Notes: a model not told the origin generated them from the sequence alone. 64,000 bases of DNA from Arthrobacter sp. ISL-30 (GCF_018613855.1 NZ_JAGGPK010000003.1:110632-174631), one strand, 5' to 3'; counted from the first letter of the stretch, positions 1 through 9,919 are shown. Translations and numbers: made by a program.

Positions 1-13
1 ATTTGTGACTACC

Positions 14-35
14 GTGGTTCACCTTAGCGAACCAC
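14..35. repeat. 7-bp inverted repeat at window edge
   Basis: GTGGTTC and GAACCAC are perfect 7-bp arms around an 8-nt spacer. It lies just downstream of the pepA stop, at the left edge of the window. It could be an operator for a gene outside the window or a weak transcript hairpin. There is no T-tract, so a terminator is not well supported. Confidence 0.4.
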
Positions 36-120
36 CAATCCATGCTCCACCCTTCATGCGCGTTTGTGGAGCGCTTGTGTCCAGACTCACGTTATGTGGA
101 CATGCAGGCGTTCACATACC

Positions 121-1647
121 TCAGGAGACGCCGGAAACCAGGTCTTCCGCATAGGCAACCAAGGTGCGTACAGTGCAGCCGGTGCCCTGCTTGGGTGTGT
201 AGCCGTACGGGCTGCCGTTATTAAAGGACGGGCCCGCAATGTCAATGTGGGCCCAGGGGATCTGCCTGCCGTCCCCGTCGCTGCCCACGAACTCGCGAAG
301 GAAGACAGCCGCCGTCATCATTCCTCCGTGGCGTTCACCGATATTGGCAATGTCCGCGACCTGCGAATCGAGGCTGGGCCGCAGTTCCTCGGGCAGCGGC
401 ATCGGCCAGACAAGTTCGCCGGCACGGTCCGCAGCGGCTTTGAGGGCGCCGGTAACGTGCTCCGAACCCATAACCCCTGCGGTTCGGTTGCCGAGGGCGA
501 TCAGCTGGGCGCCGGTGAGGGTGGCGACGTCAATGATGGCATCGGGGTGTTCAAGGCTCGCAGCAACCAGGCCGTCTGCCATCACCAGCCGGCCTTCGGC
601 GTCGGTGTTAAGGACTTCTACTGTCTTTCCGCCATAGACGGTGAGGACATCGGCCGGCCGCTGGGCGGCCCCTGAAGGCATGTTCTCCGCAATGCACAAC
701 CAGGCGGTCGCCTTAATGGGCAGCCCCAGTCCGGCCAGGGCCAGGACTGTATTAAGGACGACGGCGGCACCCGCCATGTCGCTCTTCATGTCTCCCATGT
801 TGAGGGCCGGCTTGATGGAGATGCCGCCGGTGTCGAACGTGATGCCCTTGCCTACCAAGGCGATTTTCTTCGTCGCCTTGGCAGGGGAGTACTCCACCTT
901 GACCAGGCGGGGCTGCCTGATAGAACCCTTGCCGACGCCCAGGATCCCCCCGAACCCTTCCTTTTCGAGCCTCTTCTCATCCCAGACAGTGACCTTCACC
1001 GGCAGACCCTTGGCAAGGTCCTTCGCGGCTTCGGCGAACGAATCCGGGTACAGGTGGCTCGGTGGCTGGTTGACCAGAGTCCGCGTCGTATTGACGGCCC
1101 GGCCAAGCAGCAGCGCACGCTCAAGGACCGGCTGGATTTCCTTACTGTCGGCCAGGGGCGTGAAGATGGTTACCTTCTTCACCGGGTCCTTGAGCCCGTC
1201 CTTGTTGGTGCGGTGCTCCGTGTACGCGTACGCGCCAAGAACCGCGCCCTCGGCGACGGCGGCAACATCGGCGAGCGTCGCCGTCGGCAGTGCGACGGTG
1301 ACGGAAGGAATGCCGGCAAGTTGCCGAATGGCCGATCCTGCAGCCCTGCGCAGGGCTTCCGGTTCAAGTCCCTCCCCGGCTTCAACCTTGCCAATACCGG
1401 CCAGGACAAGGATGTCCGAACCGGTATCTGGGAGCCCGGGCAGTCGATGGGCCTGGTCCGGTGCGCCTGTAACGCCCAGGATTTCCAGCGAGGCCGCAAC
1501 GGATTCAGCTCCCTTGGCACTGAGCGGATTGTCCAGCAGGACGGGACCGTCGGCACCCTTGCCAACTCCGATGACGAGGGCACCTGCCGGGGATTTCTTC
1601 AGGTCCCTGGAAATTGCCCCAAGGGTGATGTCAGTAGCTTTGACCAC
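121..1647 (-). CDS. pepA: Leucyl aminopeptidase (M17 family)
   Basis: This 508-aa cytosolic metallopeptidase removes N-terminal residues, notably leucine, from peptides and works in peptide turnover. The C-terminal half carries the M17 signature NTDAEGRL with two-metal-site residues in GKGITFDTGG and SDMAGAA upstream of it. The N-terminal roughly 170 residues form the usual divergent macro-like domain. Length is typical for the family (about 500 aa). The start is GTG at 1647, where the protein reads VKATDIT; a GAGGAC-like ribosome site lies upstream. It is divergent from the PAC2 gene across a 314-bp gap and appears monocistronic within the window. No anomalies were seen. The family call is secure; substrate range is inferred from the family. 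Confidence 0.96.
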   Translation of the reverse strand: MVKATDITLGAISRDLKKSPAGALVIGVGKGADGPVLLDNPLSAKGAESVAASLEILGVTGAPDQAHRLPGLPDTGSDILVLAGIGKVEAGEGLEPEALRRAAGSAIRQLAGIPSVTVALPTATLADVAAVAEGAVLGAYAYTEHRTNKDGLKDPVKKVTIFTPLADSKEIQPVLERALLLGRAVNTTRTLVNQPPSHLYPDSFAEAAKDLAKGLPVKVTVWDEKRLEKEGFGGILGVGKGSIRQPRLVKVEYSPAKATKKIALVGKGITFDTGGISIKPALNMGDMKSDMAGAAVVLNTVLALAGLGLPIKATAWLCIAENMPSGAAQRPADVLTVYGGKTVEVLNTDAEGRLVMADGLVAASLEHPDAIIDVATLTGAQLIALGNRTAGVMGSEHVTGALKAAADRAGELVWPMPLPEELRPSLDSQVADIANIGERHGGMMTAAVFLREFVGSDGDGRQIPWAHIDIAGPSFNNGSPYGYTPKQGTGCTVRTLVAYAEDLVSGVS

Positions 1648-1961
1648 GAGGATCCGTCCTCATCTCTCTCTGGATTCGTTCAACGGGCAGCATGTTTGGC
1701 GTCCCGTCCGGACAACCCGAGGCGCCCTTAATGCCACGCCATCGGGTGTGCCTGCAGGCCGCGAAGGCCTTTTCCGATCGTAGTCTCTTGGCGGCGTAAC
1801 AGGGCAAACAAATGAGAGATGCGGCACATTCGATCCTAGGAATGCTTCCCGGCTTGCCGGCGTTGTAAAACTACATAAGGCCGGAATGGCCGCCGCGGAG
1901 CAGAAGCCGATTGGCAGGCCAGCCCGACGTTAGACCAACTCCACCGTGAAAGGAACAAGCC
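1648..1961. other. Divergent intergenic region pepA / PAC2 gene
   Basis: This 314-bp gap must hold the promoters of pepA (leftward) and the PAC2 gene (rightward). I see no coding potential. A short hairpin, AGGCC-GCGAA-GGCCT, sits at 1756-1770 and is followed by TTT. An AAAGGAAC ribosome site stands just before the PAC2 GTG. I could not place convincing -35/-10 pairs. Confidence 0.5.
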
Positions 1962-2900
1962 GTGTTCGAACGGATATCCGGTTCCCTCCTGGACCCCGAT
2001 GCCCTCTACGCGAGCAACATCGAGCTGTTCCACAGCCCCGAAATTCGGGGCCTCAACATGCTGATGGGCTTCACAGGATTCGCCGATGCGGGGCATGTCG
2101 TCAAGCAGATCAACGCCGAACTTCTGGACACCCTCGAGTCAGAGGTGGTGGCTGTCTTCGACGCCGACCAGCTCATCGACTACCGCTCGCGACGCCCACA
2201 CGTATCCTTCGTCGAGGACCATCTCCAGGACTACCAGGCACCCCGGCTGGCCCTGTATCGGCTTTTTGACGGACTCGGACAGCCGTTCCTCCTCCTGGCG
2301 GGATTTGAGCCAGATCTCCAGTGGGAGCGGTTCTCCCGTGCCGTGCTGCGGCTGGTGGAGCAGTTGGACGTCAACCTTGTGACGTGGATCCACTCGATTC
2401 CCATGCCCGTGCCGCACACGCGACCCGTCGGAGTCACCGTCCATGGCAACCGCCCGGACCTGATCGAAGGGATCTCGAGCTGGAAGCCGACTGTGGAAGT
2501 TCCCGCTGCCGTGGGTCACATCCTGGAACTGCGCCTCGTTGAAGCCGGCCGTAAGGTGGCTGGCTATGTCATCCACGTCCCCCATTACTTGGCCGATGCC
2601 GAATATCCGAATGCGGCTGTGGCTGGCCTGGAGTACCTTGGCGCGGCGACGTCCTTGATGCTGCCTACGGACAGGCTGCGTGAATCCGGCCGGGAAGTCG
2701 GCCGCCAGATCGCCGAACAGGTCGAAGCGTCGGAAGAAGTGCGGCAGGTCGTCTCGCGGCTTGAATCCCGGTATGACGAAAAAACCGAAGGGACCGTCCG
2801 CCGTTCACTGCTCGCGGACAAGAACCATGAATTGCCCAATGCCGAGGATATTGGGGCTGCCGTGGAAGCCTACCTTGCCCGCAAGGACGCGCGTCCTTAA
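1962..2900 (+). CDS. PAC2 family protein (proteasome-assembly-chaperone-like)
   Basis: This 312-aa protein has the PAC2 (DUF75) fold along most of its length. Recognisable parts are MGFTGFADAGHVVKQ near residue 33, the central block around PHTRPVGVTVHGNRPDLI, and a charged helical tail ending about residue 305. PAC2 proteins are related to eukaryotic and archaeal proteasome assembly chaperones. In actinobacteria the role is not firmly established, and none should be assumed from the name. The start is GTG at 1962 behind an AAAGGAAC site. The MFS gene begins 35 bp downstream on the same strand but has its own -10-like box. No proteasome genes lie in the window. Confidence 0.85.
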   Translation: MFERISGSLLDPDALYASNIELFHSPEIRGLNMLMGFTGFADAGHVVKQINAELLDTLESEVVAVFDADQLIDYRSRRPHVSFVEDHLQDYQAPRLALYRLFDGLGQPFLLLAGFEPDLQWERFSRAVLRLVEQLDVNLVTWIHSIPMPVPHTRPVGVTVHGNRPDLIEGISSWKPTVEVPAAVGHILELRLVEAGRKVAGYVIHVPHYLADAEYPNAAVAGLEYLGAATSLMLPTDRLRESGREVGRQIAEQVEASEEVRQVVSRLESRYDEKTEGTVRRSLLADKNHELPNAEDIGAAVEAYLARKDARP

Positions 2901-2923
2901 ATCTGGTTATACGCTCCCTTGGG

Positions 2924-2929
2924 CATAAT
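2924..2929 (+). promoter_or_regulatory. Candidate -10 box for a leaderless MFS transcript
   Basis: CATAAT ends exactly 6 nt before the GTG at 2936, the spacing expected if transcription starts at the start codon itself. No clear -35 is seen. GAAGG lies between the box and the GTG, so a leadered start cannot be excluded. Confidence 0.45.
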
Positions 2930-2935
2930 TGAAGG

Positions 2936-4276
2936 GTGAATGCACCCCGCGCCTGGCTCATCTGGACGATCGGGGTGCTGGCCTACCTTGTTGCCGTGGC
3001 CCAGCGCACCTCCTTTGGGGTGGCAGGGCTGGAGGCAACCGAGCGGTTCCACGCCAGTGCGGCTGCTGTCTCCTTCTTCACCGTGTTGCAACTGCTCGTC
3101 TATGCCGGGCTGCAGATTCCCGTTGGTATTCTCGTCGACCGCTTTGGCTCACGCGCAATGATCGCCAGTGGCGCCGTCCTCATGGGCCTGGGCCAGCTAC
3201 AGCTGGCCAACGCAGACAGCGTGCCCGGGGGCGTCCTGGGCCGGGTCCTGGTCGGGGCGGGCGACGCGATGACCTTTGTCTCGGTAATACGCCTTGTGCC
3301 CCTGTGGTTCGCCCCGGCCCGCGTCCCCATCGTGACCCAGCTGACCGGCATGTCAGGACAGCTCGGCCAGCTTTTCAGCGTGGTGCCTTTTGCGATCCTG
3401 CTGAACACCGCCGGCTGGACCCCTGCCTTCCTGACCCTCGCGTCGATGTCAGCCCTCGCCGTCGTGCTGGTCCTCGCGCTCCTCAGGGACCTCCCGCCGG
3501 GGCATCCGCCGCGTGAAGCGGCGCAGGGGCTGAGGGCGACCGGAATCTCACTGACGCGCGCCTGGCTTCAGCCTGGGACACGGCTCGGCTTGTGGAGCCA
3601 CTTCACTGTCCAGTTCAGCGGAAATGTGTTCGCCATGACGTGGGGTTATCCGTTCCTGGTCTCTGCGCAAGGCCTGGATACCGGAACCGTCTCGGGACTC
3701 ATGGCCCTCTTTGTTGCCTCGGGCATCGTGGTGGGTCCGGGATTCGGCCGCTTCGTTGCACGGCATCCGATGCGGCGCTCAGCCATGGTTTTGCTGATCA
3801 CCCTGGCTACGGCCCTGGCCTGGGCAGCCGTCCTGCTGTGGCCCGGGAAGGCCCCGCTGTGGCTCCTTGCAGGGCTAGTCATTGTTCTCGCTGTTGGTGG
3901 GCCCAGTTCAATGATCGGCTTCGATTTCGCCCGCACCTTCAATCCTGCGCATCGCATCGGCACCGCGACTGGCATCGTCAACGTGGGGGGCTTCATCGCG
4001 GCCCTCGTGACGATCTACCTCGTCGGACTGATCCTCGACGTCCTCCACGCTTCGGGTGCTTCCGGTGGCGAGCTCTACAGCCTGGCCTCCTTCCGGATTG
4101 CGCTGAGCGTGCAGTTCCTCCTGCTCGGCCTCGGAACGGTCCTCATCCTGGCCACCAGGCGCAAGGTTCGGCGACAGATGGCTGCCCAGGGAATCCATGT
4201 TCCGCCGCTCCTGCAGACCCTGGCCCAGCAGCGCAGGGAAAGGATCGAGCTGCGTCGCTCCCGGGCGGCCAAGTAA
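2936..4276 (+). CDS. MFS transporter
   Basis: This 446-aa integral membrane protein has about 12 hydrophobic segments and the Major Facilitator pattern. The loop between segments 2 and 3 (VGILVDRFGSRAMIASG, about residue 62) matches the MFS signature G-x-L-x-D-R-x-G. The cytosolic end is basic (RRERIELRRSRAAK). It resembles nitrate/sugar-phosphate-type or efflux MFS members, but the substrate cannot be read from the sequence. The start is GTG at 2936, with a CATAAT box 6 nt upstream. The C-terminal tail after the last membrane segment is about 45 residues. The next gene, DUF4192, follows on the same strand after 62 bp. Confidence 0.9.
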   Translation: MNAPRAWLIWTIGVLAYLVAVAQRTSFGVAGLEATERFHASAAAVSFFTVLQLLVYAGLQIPVGILVDRFGSRAMIASGAVLMGLGQLQLANADSVPGGVLGRVLVGAGDAMTFVSVIRLVPLWFAPARVPIVTQLTGMSGQLGQLFSVVPFAILLNTAGWTPAFLTLASMSALAVVLVLALLRDLPPGHPPREAAQGLRATGISLTRAWLQPGTRLGLWSHFTVQFSGNVFAMTWGYPFLVSAQGLDTGTVSGLMALFVASGIVVGPGFGRFVARHPMRRSAMVLLITLATALAWAAVLLWPGKAPLWLLAGLVIVLAVGGPSSMIGFDFARTFNPAHRIGTATGIVNVGGFIAALVTIYLVGLILDVLHASGASGGELYSLASFRIALSVQFLLLGLGTVLILATRRKVRRQMAAQGIHVPPLLQTLAQQRRERIELRRSRAAK

Positions 4277-4338
4277 TTTTGTCCACATAGCCCGGTTCGA
4301 CACTGCCGCCCGTGCTGGCTACTGGGAATGCTGGAGTC

Positions 4339-5577
4339 ATGACTTCAGAAGAGCGTTTGACCGTCTCCCGGCCGGAGGACATTCTCGGATTCGTGCCGCA
4401 TACCCTTGGATACTGGCCGCACGAAAGCCTCGTGGCCATGACACTGCAGGGCAAGACCCTCGGCGCCACCCTTCGGGTGGACCTGCCTCCACCAGGCCCT
4501 GAGGAAAGCCTGGCCCTTTTCGCCACGCGCATTGGCGAGTACCTGGCCGCGGATGACCAAGCCGACGGCGTCCTCCTGGCCCTGTTCACGGACAGGGGAT
4601 GGGACGACGCCTCGATTGTTAGCAGTACGCTGCCACTGCTGGACGCACTGCGTGAGGCACTCGCCGACGGCGGCCTGCCCGTGAAGGACGCGTGGCTCGT
4701 CGGAGGCGGCTATTGGCGGAGTGCGTACTGCACCGATCCGGACTGCTGCCCCATGCCGGGCAGGCCTGCGGCCGAGATCAGCGACAGTCGCCTGAACGCC
4801 GAGATGGTTTATCGCGGTAGCAGCATTGGAGAATCTCCCGGCCTGCCTGGCGCATTTACGGCAGTCAACCGGCCCGTGAACTCCTGCCTGGTTCTCGAGG
4901 CCGAGGAAAAGTACTTGGAGCAACTGCTGCCGTGGTGGCGGAACGGGGGCTGTTTCGACATGGTCCTGAAGGCGTGGCAGGAAATTCTCGCGTCGTCGGG
5001 CTCCCTGTCCATCCCCCCGGAGGCCCAGGGATTCCTGCGGGCCACGCTACGCATCCCTTCCTGGCGGGATGCGGTAGTGGTCATGGCTGCTGCGGGTATT
5101 GGAACGGCACGAGCCGGAGCGGATTCATGTGGCCTCCTCGCCGACGGCGGACAGTGTCCCCTGCGCCCGCCTGCCGCCCTGATGTCGTCCGACCCCCTGC
5201 GTGGAGAGGGAGGGACTGATGTGGAACAACAAGGTGGGTCGGACGGGCAGGTTCAGGGTTACGGAGAAGTCCTGCTGGGCCTTGAGCCACCGCTGCCCGA
5301 CTGGTCCGCTATGGAAGCCCTGGAAAATGCGCTGACAGTGCTCTGCAACTCCGGCGGCGGGGAAGCGGGGGCAGCCTCGCTGACTGTCAGGGGATGGATC
5401 GAGTGGTGCCGTGGCAGGGGATCTTTCGCCGGTGCCCTGTATCGGGAAGCCCAGTCCGTGCATCCCGGGTATCGCCTGGCCGAGTTGTTGACGGAGCTGC
5501 TTCACAGGGGGACGATCTGCGGCTGGGCGCAACGCCGGGAGGCGGCCTGGCGACGTTTCGGTGAGAGAGCGGCGTAA
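4339..5577 (+). CDS. DUF4192 domain-containing protein
   Basis: This 412-aa protein starts MTSEERLTVSRPEDILGFVPHT, the typical opening of the actinobacterial DUF4192 family. The conserved LG(Y)WPHESLVAMTL block follows, and later LVGGGYWRSAYCTDPDCCPM, which has a Cys-rich patch near residue 135. No biochemical function is established for the family. I chose the ATG at 4339 over an upstream in-frame ATG because family members begin with this motif and GGAG precedes it. It lies between the MFS gene and sigA on the same strand. A 262-bp gap before sigA suggests an independent sigA promoter. Confidence 0.88.
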   Translation: MTSEERLTVSRPEDILGFVPHTLGYWPHESLVAMTLQGKTLGATLRVDLPPPGPEESLALFATRIGEYLAADDQADGVLLALFTDRGWDDASIVSSTLPLLDALREALADGGLPVKDAWLVGGGYWRSAYCTDPDCCPMPGRPAAEISDSRLNAEMVYRGSSIGESPGLPGAFTAVNRPVNSCLVLEAEEKYLEQLLPWWRNGGCFDMVLKAWQEILASSGSLSIPPEAQGFLRATLRIPSWRDAVVVMAAAGIGTARAGADSCGLLADGGQCPLRPPAALMSSDPLRGEGGTDVEQQGGSDGQVQGYGEVLLGLEPPLPDWSAMEALENALTVLCNSGGGEAGAASLTVRGWIEWCRGRGSFAGALYREAQSVHPGYRLAELLTELLHRGTICGWAQRREAAWRRFGERAA

Positions 5578-5683
5578 GGAGTCCGATTCCCGGTGTCATG
5601 CACAGGCGTTCAGGACCCCCGCCGGGCAAAAACGTGCGACAATGGATGCCGAGACCCGGTTGGGTCCGTGTAATCATGTGTCA

Positions 5684-5709
5684 GGAATGCTCCCAGCGGG
5701 GAACATTCC
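5684..5709. repeat. Imperfect inverted repeat upstream of sigA
   Basis: GGAATGCTCCC and GGGGAACATTCC can pair around an AGC loop, with one mismatch in about 11 bp. It lies 130-155 bp before the sigA start, between DUF4192 and sigA. It may be an operator or a leader hairpin; nothing identifies a regulator. Confidence 0.4.
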
Positions 5710-5839
5710 GGTGCCGCCGGCAGTTCGATTAATAGACTCTGCAGCGGCGATCGCACGTGATGTTGATCGCGGACTTGACAGGGTCATAGTGGTGTTGCCC
5801 GCATGGTGATTCCACAGACCGCCGCTAGAAAGGTTTTCT

Positions 5840-7165
5840 GTGACCCCGTCTTCCGCTGAGAAGGAACCCGCCGTCCAGGCTGAATTGTCCGCCGAAGAAA
5901 AGAAGAAGGCGGCTACGTCTGGCAAGCGCCCGGCCACAAGCGCAGCCAAGGCGGCAGGCGATACTGCCGCAGGCAGCGGCCCGGCACCCAAGCGCCGTGG
6001 GCCTAAGCCCGGCGCCAAAGCAGCCGCGGAGGCTGCTGGCAAGAGCAACGCCGACGACGACGTCGACGAGGCTGAAGTAGAAGAGGACGAAGACTTCGAT
6101 GCTGCCGTCCCTGATGAAGCTGAGCTGACCGAGGACGTTGAAGAGCCGGAAGAGTCGGACACCAAGGCTGCCCCCGCGGCCACCGGCTCCGGATTCGTAT
6201 ACTCCGACGCCGACGATGATGACGCTCCCGTGCAGCAGGTTATGTCTGCCGGCGCCACGGCCGATCCCGTCAAGGACTACTTGAAGCAGATCGGTAAGGT
6301 CGCCCTGCTGAATGCCGAGCAGGAAGTGGACCTTGCGCTCCGGATTGAAGCAGGGCTGTTCGCCGAAGAGAAGATCGCCGCTGACGACGGTTCGATGGAT
6401 CCGAAGCTCAAGCGTGAACTCGAATTCATCATTCACGACGGCAAGCGTGCCAAGAACCACCTGCTTGAGGCGAACCTCCGCCTGGTCGTGTCCCTCGCCA
6501 AGCGCTACACCGGCCGCGGCATGCTGTTCCTGGACCTCATCCAGGAAGGCAACCTGGGGCTCATCCGTGCAGTCGAGAAGTTCGACTACACCAAGGGCTT
6601 CAAGTTCTCGACCTACGCCACGTGGTGGATCCGCCAGGCCATTACCCGCGCCATGGCCGACCAGGCCCGTACGATCCGCATTCCGGTGCACATGGTGGAA
6701 GTCATCAACAAGCTCGCCCGGGTACAGCGCCAGATGCTGCAGGACCTTGGTCGCGAGCCCACCCCCGAGGAGCTGGCGCTCGAGCTGGACATGACCCCCG
6801 AGAAGGTCGTGGAAGTGCAGAAGTACGGCCGCGAGCCGATCTCGCTGCACACCCCGCTCGGTGAAGACGGTGACTCCGAGTTCGGTGACCTCATTGAGGA
6901 CTCCGAAGCCGTTGTTCCTGCGGATGCCGTGAGCTTCACGCTCCTCCAGGAACAGCTCCACTCCGTCCTGGACACGCTGTCCGAACGCGAGGCTGGAGTT
7001 GTGGCCATGCGTTTTGGCCTGACCGACGGCCAGCCGAAGACTTTAGACGAAATCGGCAAGGTCTACGGTGTCACGCGCGAGCGTATCCGCCAGATCGAAT
7101 CCAAGACCATGTCCAAGCTTCGCCACCCGTCCCGCTCGCAGGTTCTGCGGGACTACCTGGACTAG
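5840..7165 (+). CDS. sigA: RNA polymerase principal sigma factor (RpoD/SigA, HrdB-like)
   Basis: This 441-aa primary sigma factor directs core RNA polymerase to housekeeping promoters. The N-terminal about 135 residues are low complexity, with an Ala/Lys-rich stretch then an acidic run, as in actinobacterial SigA/HrdB. Region 1.2 begins at [13 protein letters not shown]. Regions 2.1-2.4 include [18 protein letters not shown] and [16 protein letters not shown], and region 4.2 contains [11 protein letters not shown] before the terminal LRDYLD. The start is GTG at 5840 behind AGAAAGG. A strong terminator follows 67 bp after the stop. The gene order around it (dut, dxs, acnA, sepH nearby) is typical of actinobacteria. 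Confidence 0.98.
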   Translation: MTPSSAEKEPAVQAELSAEEKKKAATSGKRPATSAAKAAGDTAAGSGPAPKRRGPKPGAKAAAEAAGKSNADDDVDEAEVEEDEDFDAAVPDEAELTEDVEEPEESDTKAAPAATGSGFVYSDADDDDAPVQQVMSAGATADPVKDYLKQIGKVALLNAEQEVDLALRIEAGLFAEEKIAADDGSMDPKLKRELEFIIHDGKRAKNHLLEANLRLVVSLAKRYTGRGMLFLDLIQEGNLGLIRAVEKFDYTKGFKFSTYATWWIRQAITRAMADQARTIRIPVHMVEVINKLARVQRQMLQDLGREPTPEELALELDMTPEKVVEVQKYGREPISLHTPLGEDGDSEFGDLIEDSEAVVPADAVSFTLLQEQLHSVLDTLSEREAGVVAMRFGLTDGQPKTLDEIGKVYGVTRERIRQIESKTMSKLRHPSRSQVLRDYLD

Positions 7166-7232
7166 CACTGGACCGGGTCCGTCCTGGACCAGCACGGGCG
7201 TCCTAGCGTCCGGACTGGTGCAGGACGGCACG

Positions 7233-7274
7233 AAAGAGCGGGGCCCCTTCCTTCCGGAAGGGGCCCCGCTCTTT
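7233..7274. terminator. Bidirectional rho-independent terminator after sigA
   Basis: A perfect 19-bp stem, from AAAGAGCGGGGCCCCTTCC to its complement, closes on a 4-nt TTCC loop. It is flanked by A/T runs in both directions. It sits between sigA (rightward) and the convergent DUF7455 gene and can serve both. Confidence 0.93.
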
Positions 7275-7329
7275 AGGTCATGTTCAGTTTTGGGCACTGT
7301 TCAGTTGTTCTCTTCAGTCGACCTGAAGA

Positions 7330-7551
7330 CTAGTCGACGGGAACGGGCGCAGTCTCGCGCAGCCGGTCCGTCTCATCATGCCATGCCGACGTAAGCGGCT
7401 TGAGCGTTGCTTCAACTGCACGGGCGTGATGGGCGCAGAAGAGCAGTTCCCCACCGGAGGATTCCAGTACAACGCGGACATATGCCTGTGCCCCGCAACG
7501 ATCGCACCGGTCAATTGAGGTGAGTGTGCGGTCTGCCACTGCTGTTGTCAT
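7330..7551 (-). CDS. DUF7455 family small zinc-ribbon-like protein
   Basis: This 73-aa protein is MTTAVADRTLTSIDRCDRCG at the N-terminus, followed by a CAHH motif near residue 46. The CxxC plus CxHH pattern suggests a metal-binding fold. Proteins of this size and motif are found beside sigA in many actinobacteria (DUF7455); their function is unknown. The ATG at 7551 is supported by a strong AAAGGAGG site 7 nt upstream, so a longer in-frame extension starting at 7704 is rejected. It is convergent with sigA. A possible promoter region lies in the 259-bp gap to parE. Confidence 0.85.
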   Translation of the reverse strand: MTTAVADRTLTSIDRCDRCGAQAYVRVVLESSGGELLFCAHHARAVEATLKPLTSAWHDETDRLRETAPVPVD

Positions 7552-7810
7552 GTCAGCCTCCTTTGTAGATCTGTATGTCCATATAACCAGCATTGGTATC
7601 AAAACCATCGCAAGGATGGGGCAAGTTCGCTGTCCGCGTATCCGCAAGAATGGATCAAGATCTGCCGTGCGTGTCACGGAACCATAACGAGTGGCCTCGC
7701 CCACAGCTGTTGCAAAGTGTGGCAGGCAGGCTTCCGATGCCGTGCCGACTAGGCTAGGAAGAGCGCAAACCAGCGCCAGCAGTCCCCGTCACTGAAGGAG
7801 TTCGCAACCC

Positions 7811-9919
7811 GTGGCACCCAGTTCTGAATACACCGCCCGGCACCTCTCTGTCCTGGAGGGTCTCGAGGCGGTCCGGAAACGCCCGGGTATGTACATCGGC
7901 TCCACGGACTCGCGCGGCCTCATGCACTGCCTCTGGGAGATCATCGACAACTCCGTGGATGAGGCGCTGGCCGGTTTCGGGCACGACATCAAGATCATCC
8001 TGCACGCCGACAATTCCGTGGAAATCCACGACGACGGCCGCGGCATCCCTGTCGACGTTGAACCGAAGACGGGCCTTACCGGCGTCGAGGTTGTCTTCAC
8101 CAAGCTGCATGCCGGCGGCAAATTCGGCGGAGGCTCCTACACTGCTTCCGGCGGCCTTCACGGCGTCGGTGCGTCAGTCGTCAACGCCCTTTCTGCGCGC
8201 CTTGACGTCCAGGTGGACCGCGGCGGCAAGACGTACCAGATGTCCTTCCGTCGCGGTGAGCCGGGACGCTTCAAGGATTCAGGATCGAAACCGTCTCCGA
8301 CGGCCACCTTTGAACCGTTCATTGAAGATTCAGTACTGGACGTCGTCGGCAAGGCCAAGCGCGGAGTGACGGGGACCCGGATCCGCTACTGGGCGGACCG
8401 GCAGATCTTCACCCCGGACGCCCGATTCTCCTATGACGAACTAGCCTCCCGCGCACGACAGACATCATTCCTGGTTCCCGGACTACGCATCACAGTCCGG
8501 GACGAACGAAAGCTGGCTGGTACTCCCGGCGAGCACGGACCGCATGAGGAAGTCTTCCACCACGACGGCGGGATCTCCGAGTTCGTGGAGTTCCTTGGCG
8601 CCGACCCCGCGGTTACCGACGTTTGGCGACTGCATGGATCCGGGAAGTTCAAGGAGACAGTGCCTGTCCTTGACGAGAACGGCCACAGCAAAATTGCCGA
8701 CGTCGAGCGGGACTGCGAAGTGGACGTGGCCCTGCGCTGGGGCATCGGCTATGAGACGACCATGCGCAGCTTCGTCAACATCATCGCTACGCCGAAGGGC
8801 GGTACCCATCAGGCCGGGTTTGAGCAGGCCTTGGTGAAGACGTTCCGCAAGGCGGTCGAGACGAACGCCCGCAAGCTCAAGGCAGGCAACGACAAAATTG
8901 ATAAGGATGACATCCTTGCGGGCCTCACGGCAGTCCTGACGGTTCGGCTCGCCGAGCCGCAGTTTGAGGGCCAGACCAAGGAAATCCTGGGCACCTCGGC
9001 CGTCCGTGCCATCGTGGCCCGGGTGGTGGAGAAGGAGATCACAGCCCGCCTGAACTCCTCCAACCGCAATGACAAGGCACAATCGGCGCTGCTGCTGGAG
9101 AAGATCGTCAACGAGATGAAATCACGCATCTCGGCGAGGGTCCATAAGGAGACGCAGCGGCGCAAGAATGCCCTGGAAACCTCATCCATGCCGTCCAAGC
9201 TGGCGGACTGCCGCACGGACGAGGTCGGCCGCTCCGAGTTGTTCATTGTTGAAGGGGACTCCGCGTTGGGGACGGCTAAGCTGGCCCGTTCGTCGGACTT
9301 CCAGGCGCTGCTGCCAATCCGGGGCAAGATCCTCAATGTCCAGAAGGCCTCGGTGGGCGACATGCTTTCCAACGCCGAATGCGCCGCCCTGATCCAGGTG
9401 GTGGGTGCGGGGTCGGGCCGCAGCTTCGCGGTGGACGCGGCTCGCTACGGCAAGGTGATCCTCATGACCGACGCCGACGTCGACGGTGCCCACATCCGTA
9501 CCCTGCTCCTGACGCTGTTCTTCCGCTACATGCGCCCCATGGTGGAAGAGGGCCGCGTTTTCGCTGCCGTCCCGCCACTGCACCGGGTCGAAGTCATCAA
9601 TCCGGGCCAGAAGGCCAACGAGATGATTTACACCTACTCCGAATCCGAACTGCATGTCCTGCTCGCGAAGCTGGCCCGGGAGGGCAGGCGGTACAAGGAG
9701 CCGATCCAACGCTATAAGGGACTTGGCGAGATGGACGCGCAGCAGTTGGCGGAGACAACCATGGACCCACGGCATCGGACCCTTCGCCGCGTGACGATTG
9801 AGAGTGCCCAGCGCGCCGAAGAAATCTTCGATTTGCTTATGGGCTCCGATGTCGCACCCCGGAAGGACTTCATCATCGCCGGGGCCTCCACGCTGGACCG
9901 CGAACGCATCGACGCCTGA
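7811..9919 (+). CDS. parE: Type IIA DNA topoisomerase subunit B (ParE/GyrB-like)
   Basis: This 702-aa ATPase subunit powers strand passage together with the A subunit encoded at 18.9-21.5 kb. The GHKL ATPase motifs are EIIDNSVDEALAGF (about residue 42), DDGRGIPVD and GLHGVGASVVNALS. The TOPRIM domain has the acidic site in EGDSALGTAKLARSS (about residue 480) and the MTDADVDGAHIRTLLL motif. The C-terminal QRYKGLGEMD block is present. Length fits GyrB or ParE (650-710 aa). I call it ParE-like because actinobacteria usually keep gyrB/gyrA near oriC, and neither dnaA nor recF is near here; the sequence alone does not settle the role. The start is GTG at 7811 behind GAAGGAG. Confidence 0.93.
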   Translation: MAPSSEYTARHLSVLEGLEAVRKRPGMYIGSTDSRGLMHCLWEIIDNSVDEALAGFGHDIKIILHADNSVEIHDDGRGIPVDVEPKTGLTGVEVVFTKLHAGGKFGGGSYTASGGLHGVGASVVNALSARLDVQVDRGGKTYQMSFRRGEPGRFKDSGSKPSPTATFEPFIEDSVLDVVGKAKRGVTGTRIRYWADRQIFTPDARFSYDELASRARQTSFLVPGLRITVRDERKLAGTPGEHGPHEEVFHHDGGISEFVEFLGADPAVTDVWRLHGSGKFKETVPVLDENGHSKIADVERDCEVDVALRWGIGYETTMRSFVNIIATPKGGTHQAGFEQALVKTFRKAVETNARKLKAGNDKIDKDDILAGLTAVLTVRLAEPQFEGQTKEILGTSAVRAIVARVVEKEITARLNSSNRNDKAQSALLLEKIVNEMKSRISARVHKETQRRKNALETSSMPSKLADCRTDEVGRSELFIVEGDSALGTAKLARSSDFQALLPIRGKILNVQKASVGDMLSNAECAALIQVVGAGSGRSFAVDAARYGKVILMTDADVDGAHIRTLLLTLFFRYMRPMVEEGRVFAAVPPLHRVEVINPGQKANEMIYTYSESELHVLLAKLAREGRRYKEPIQRYKGLGEMDAQQLAETTMDPRHRTLRRVTIESAQRAEEIFDLLMGSDVAPRKDFIIAGASTLDRERIDA

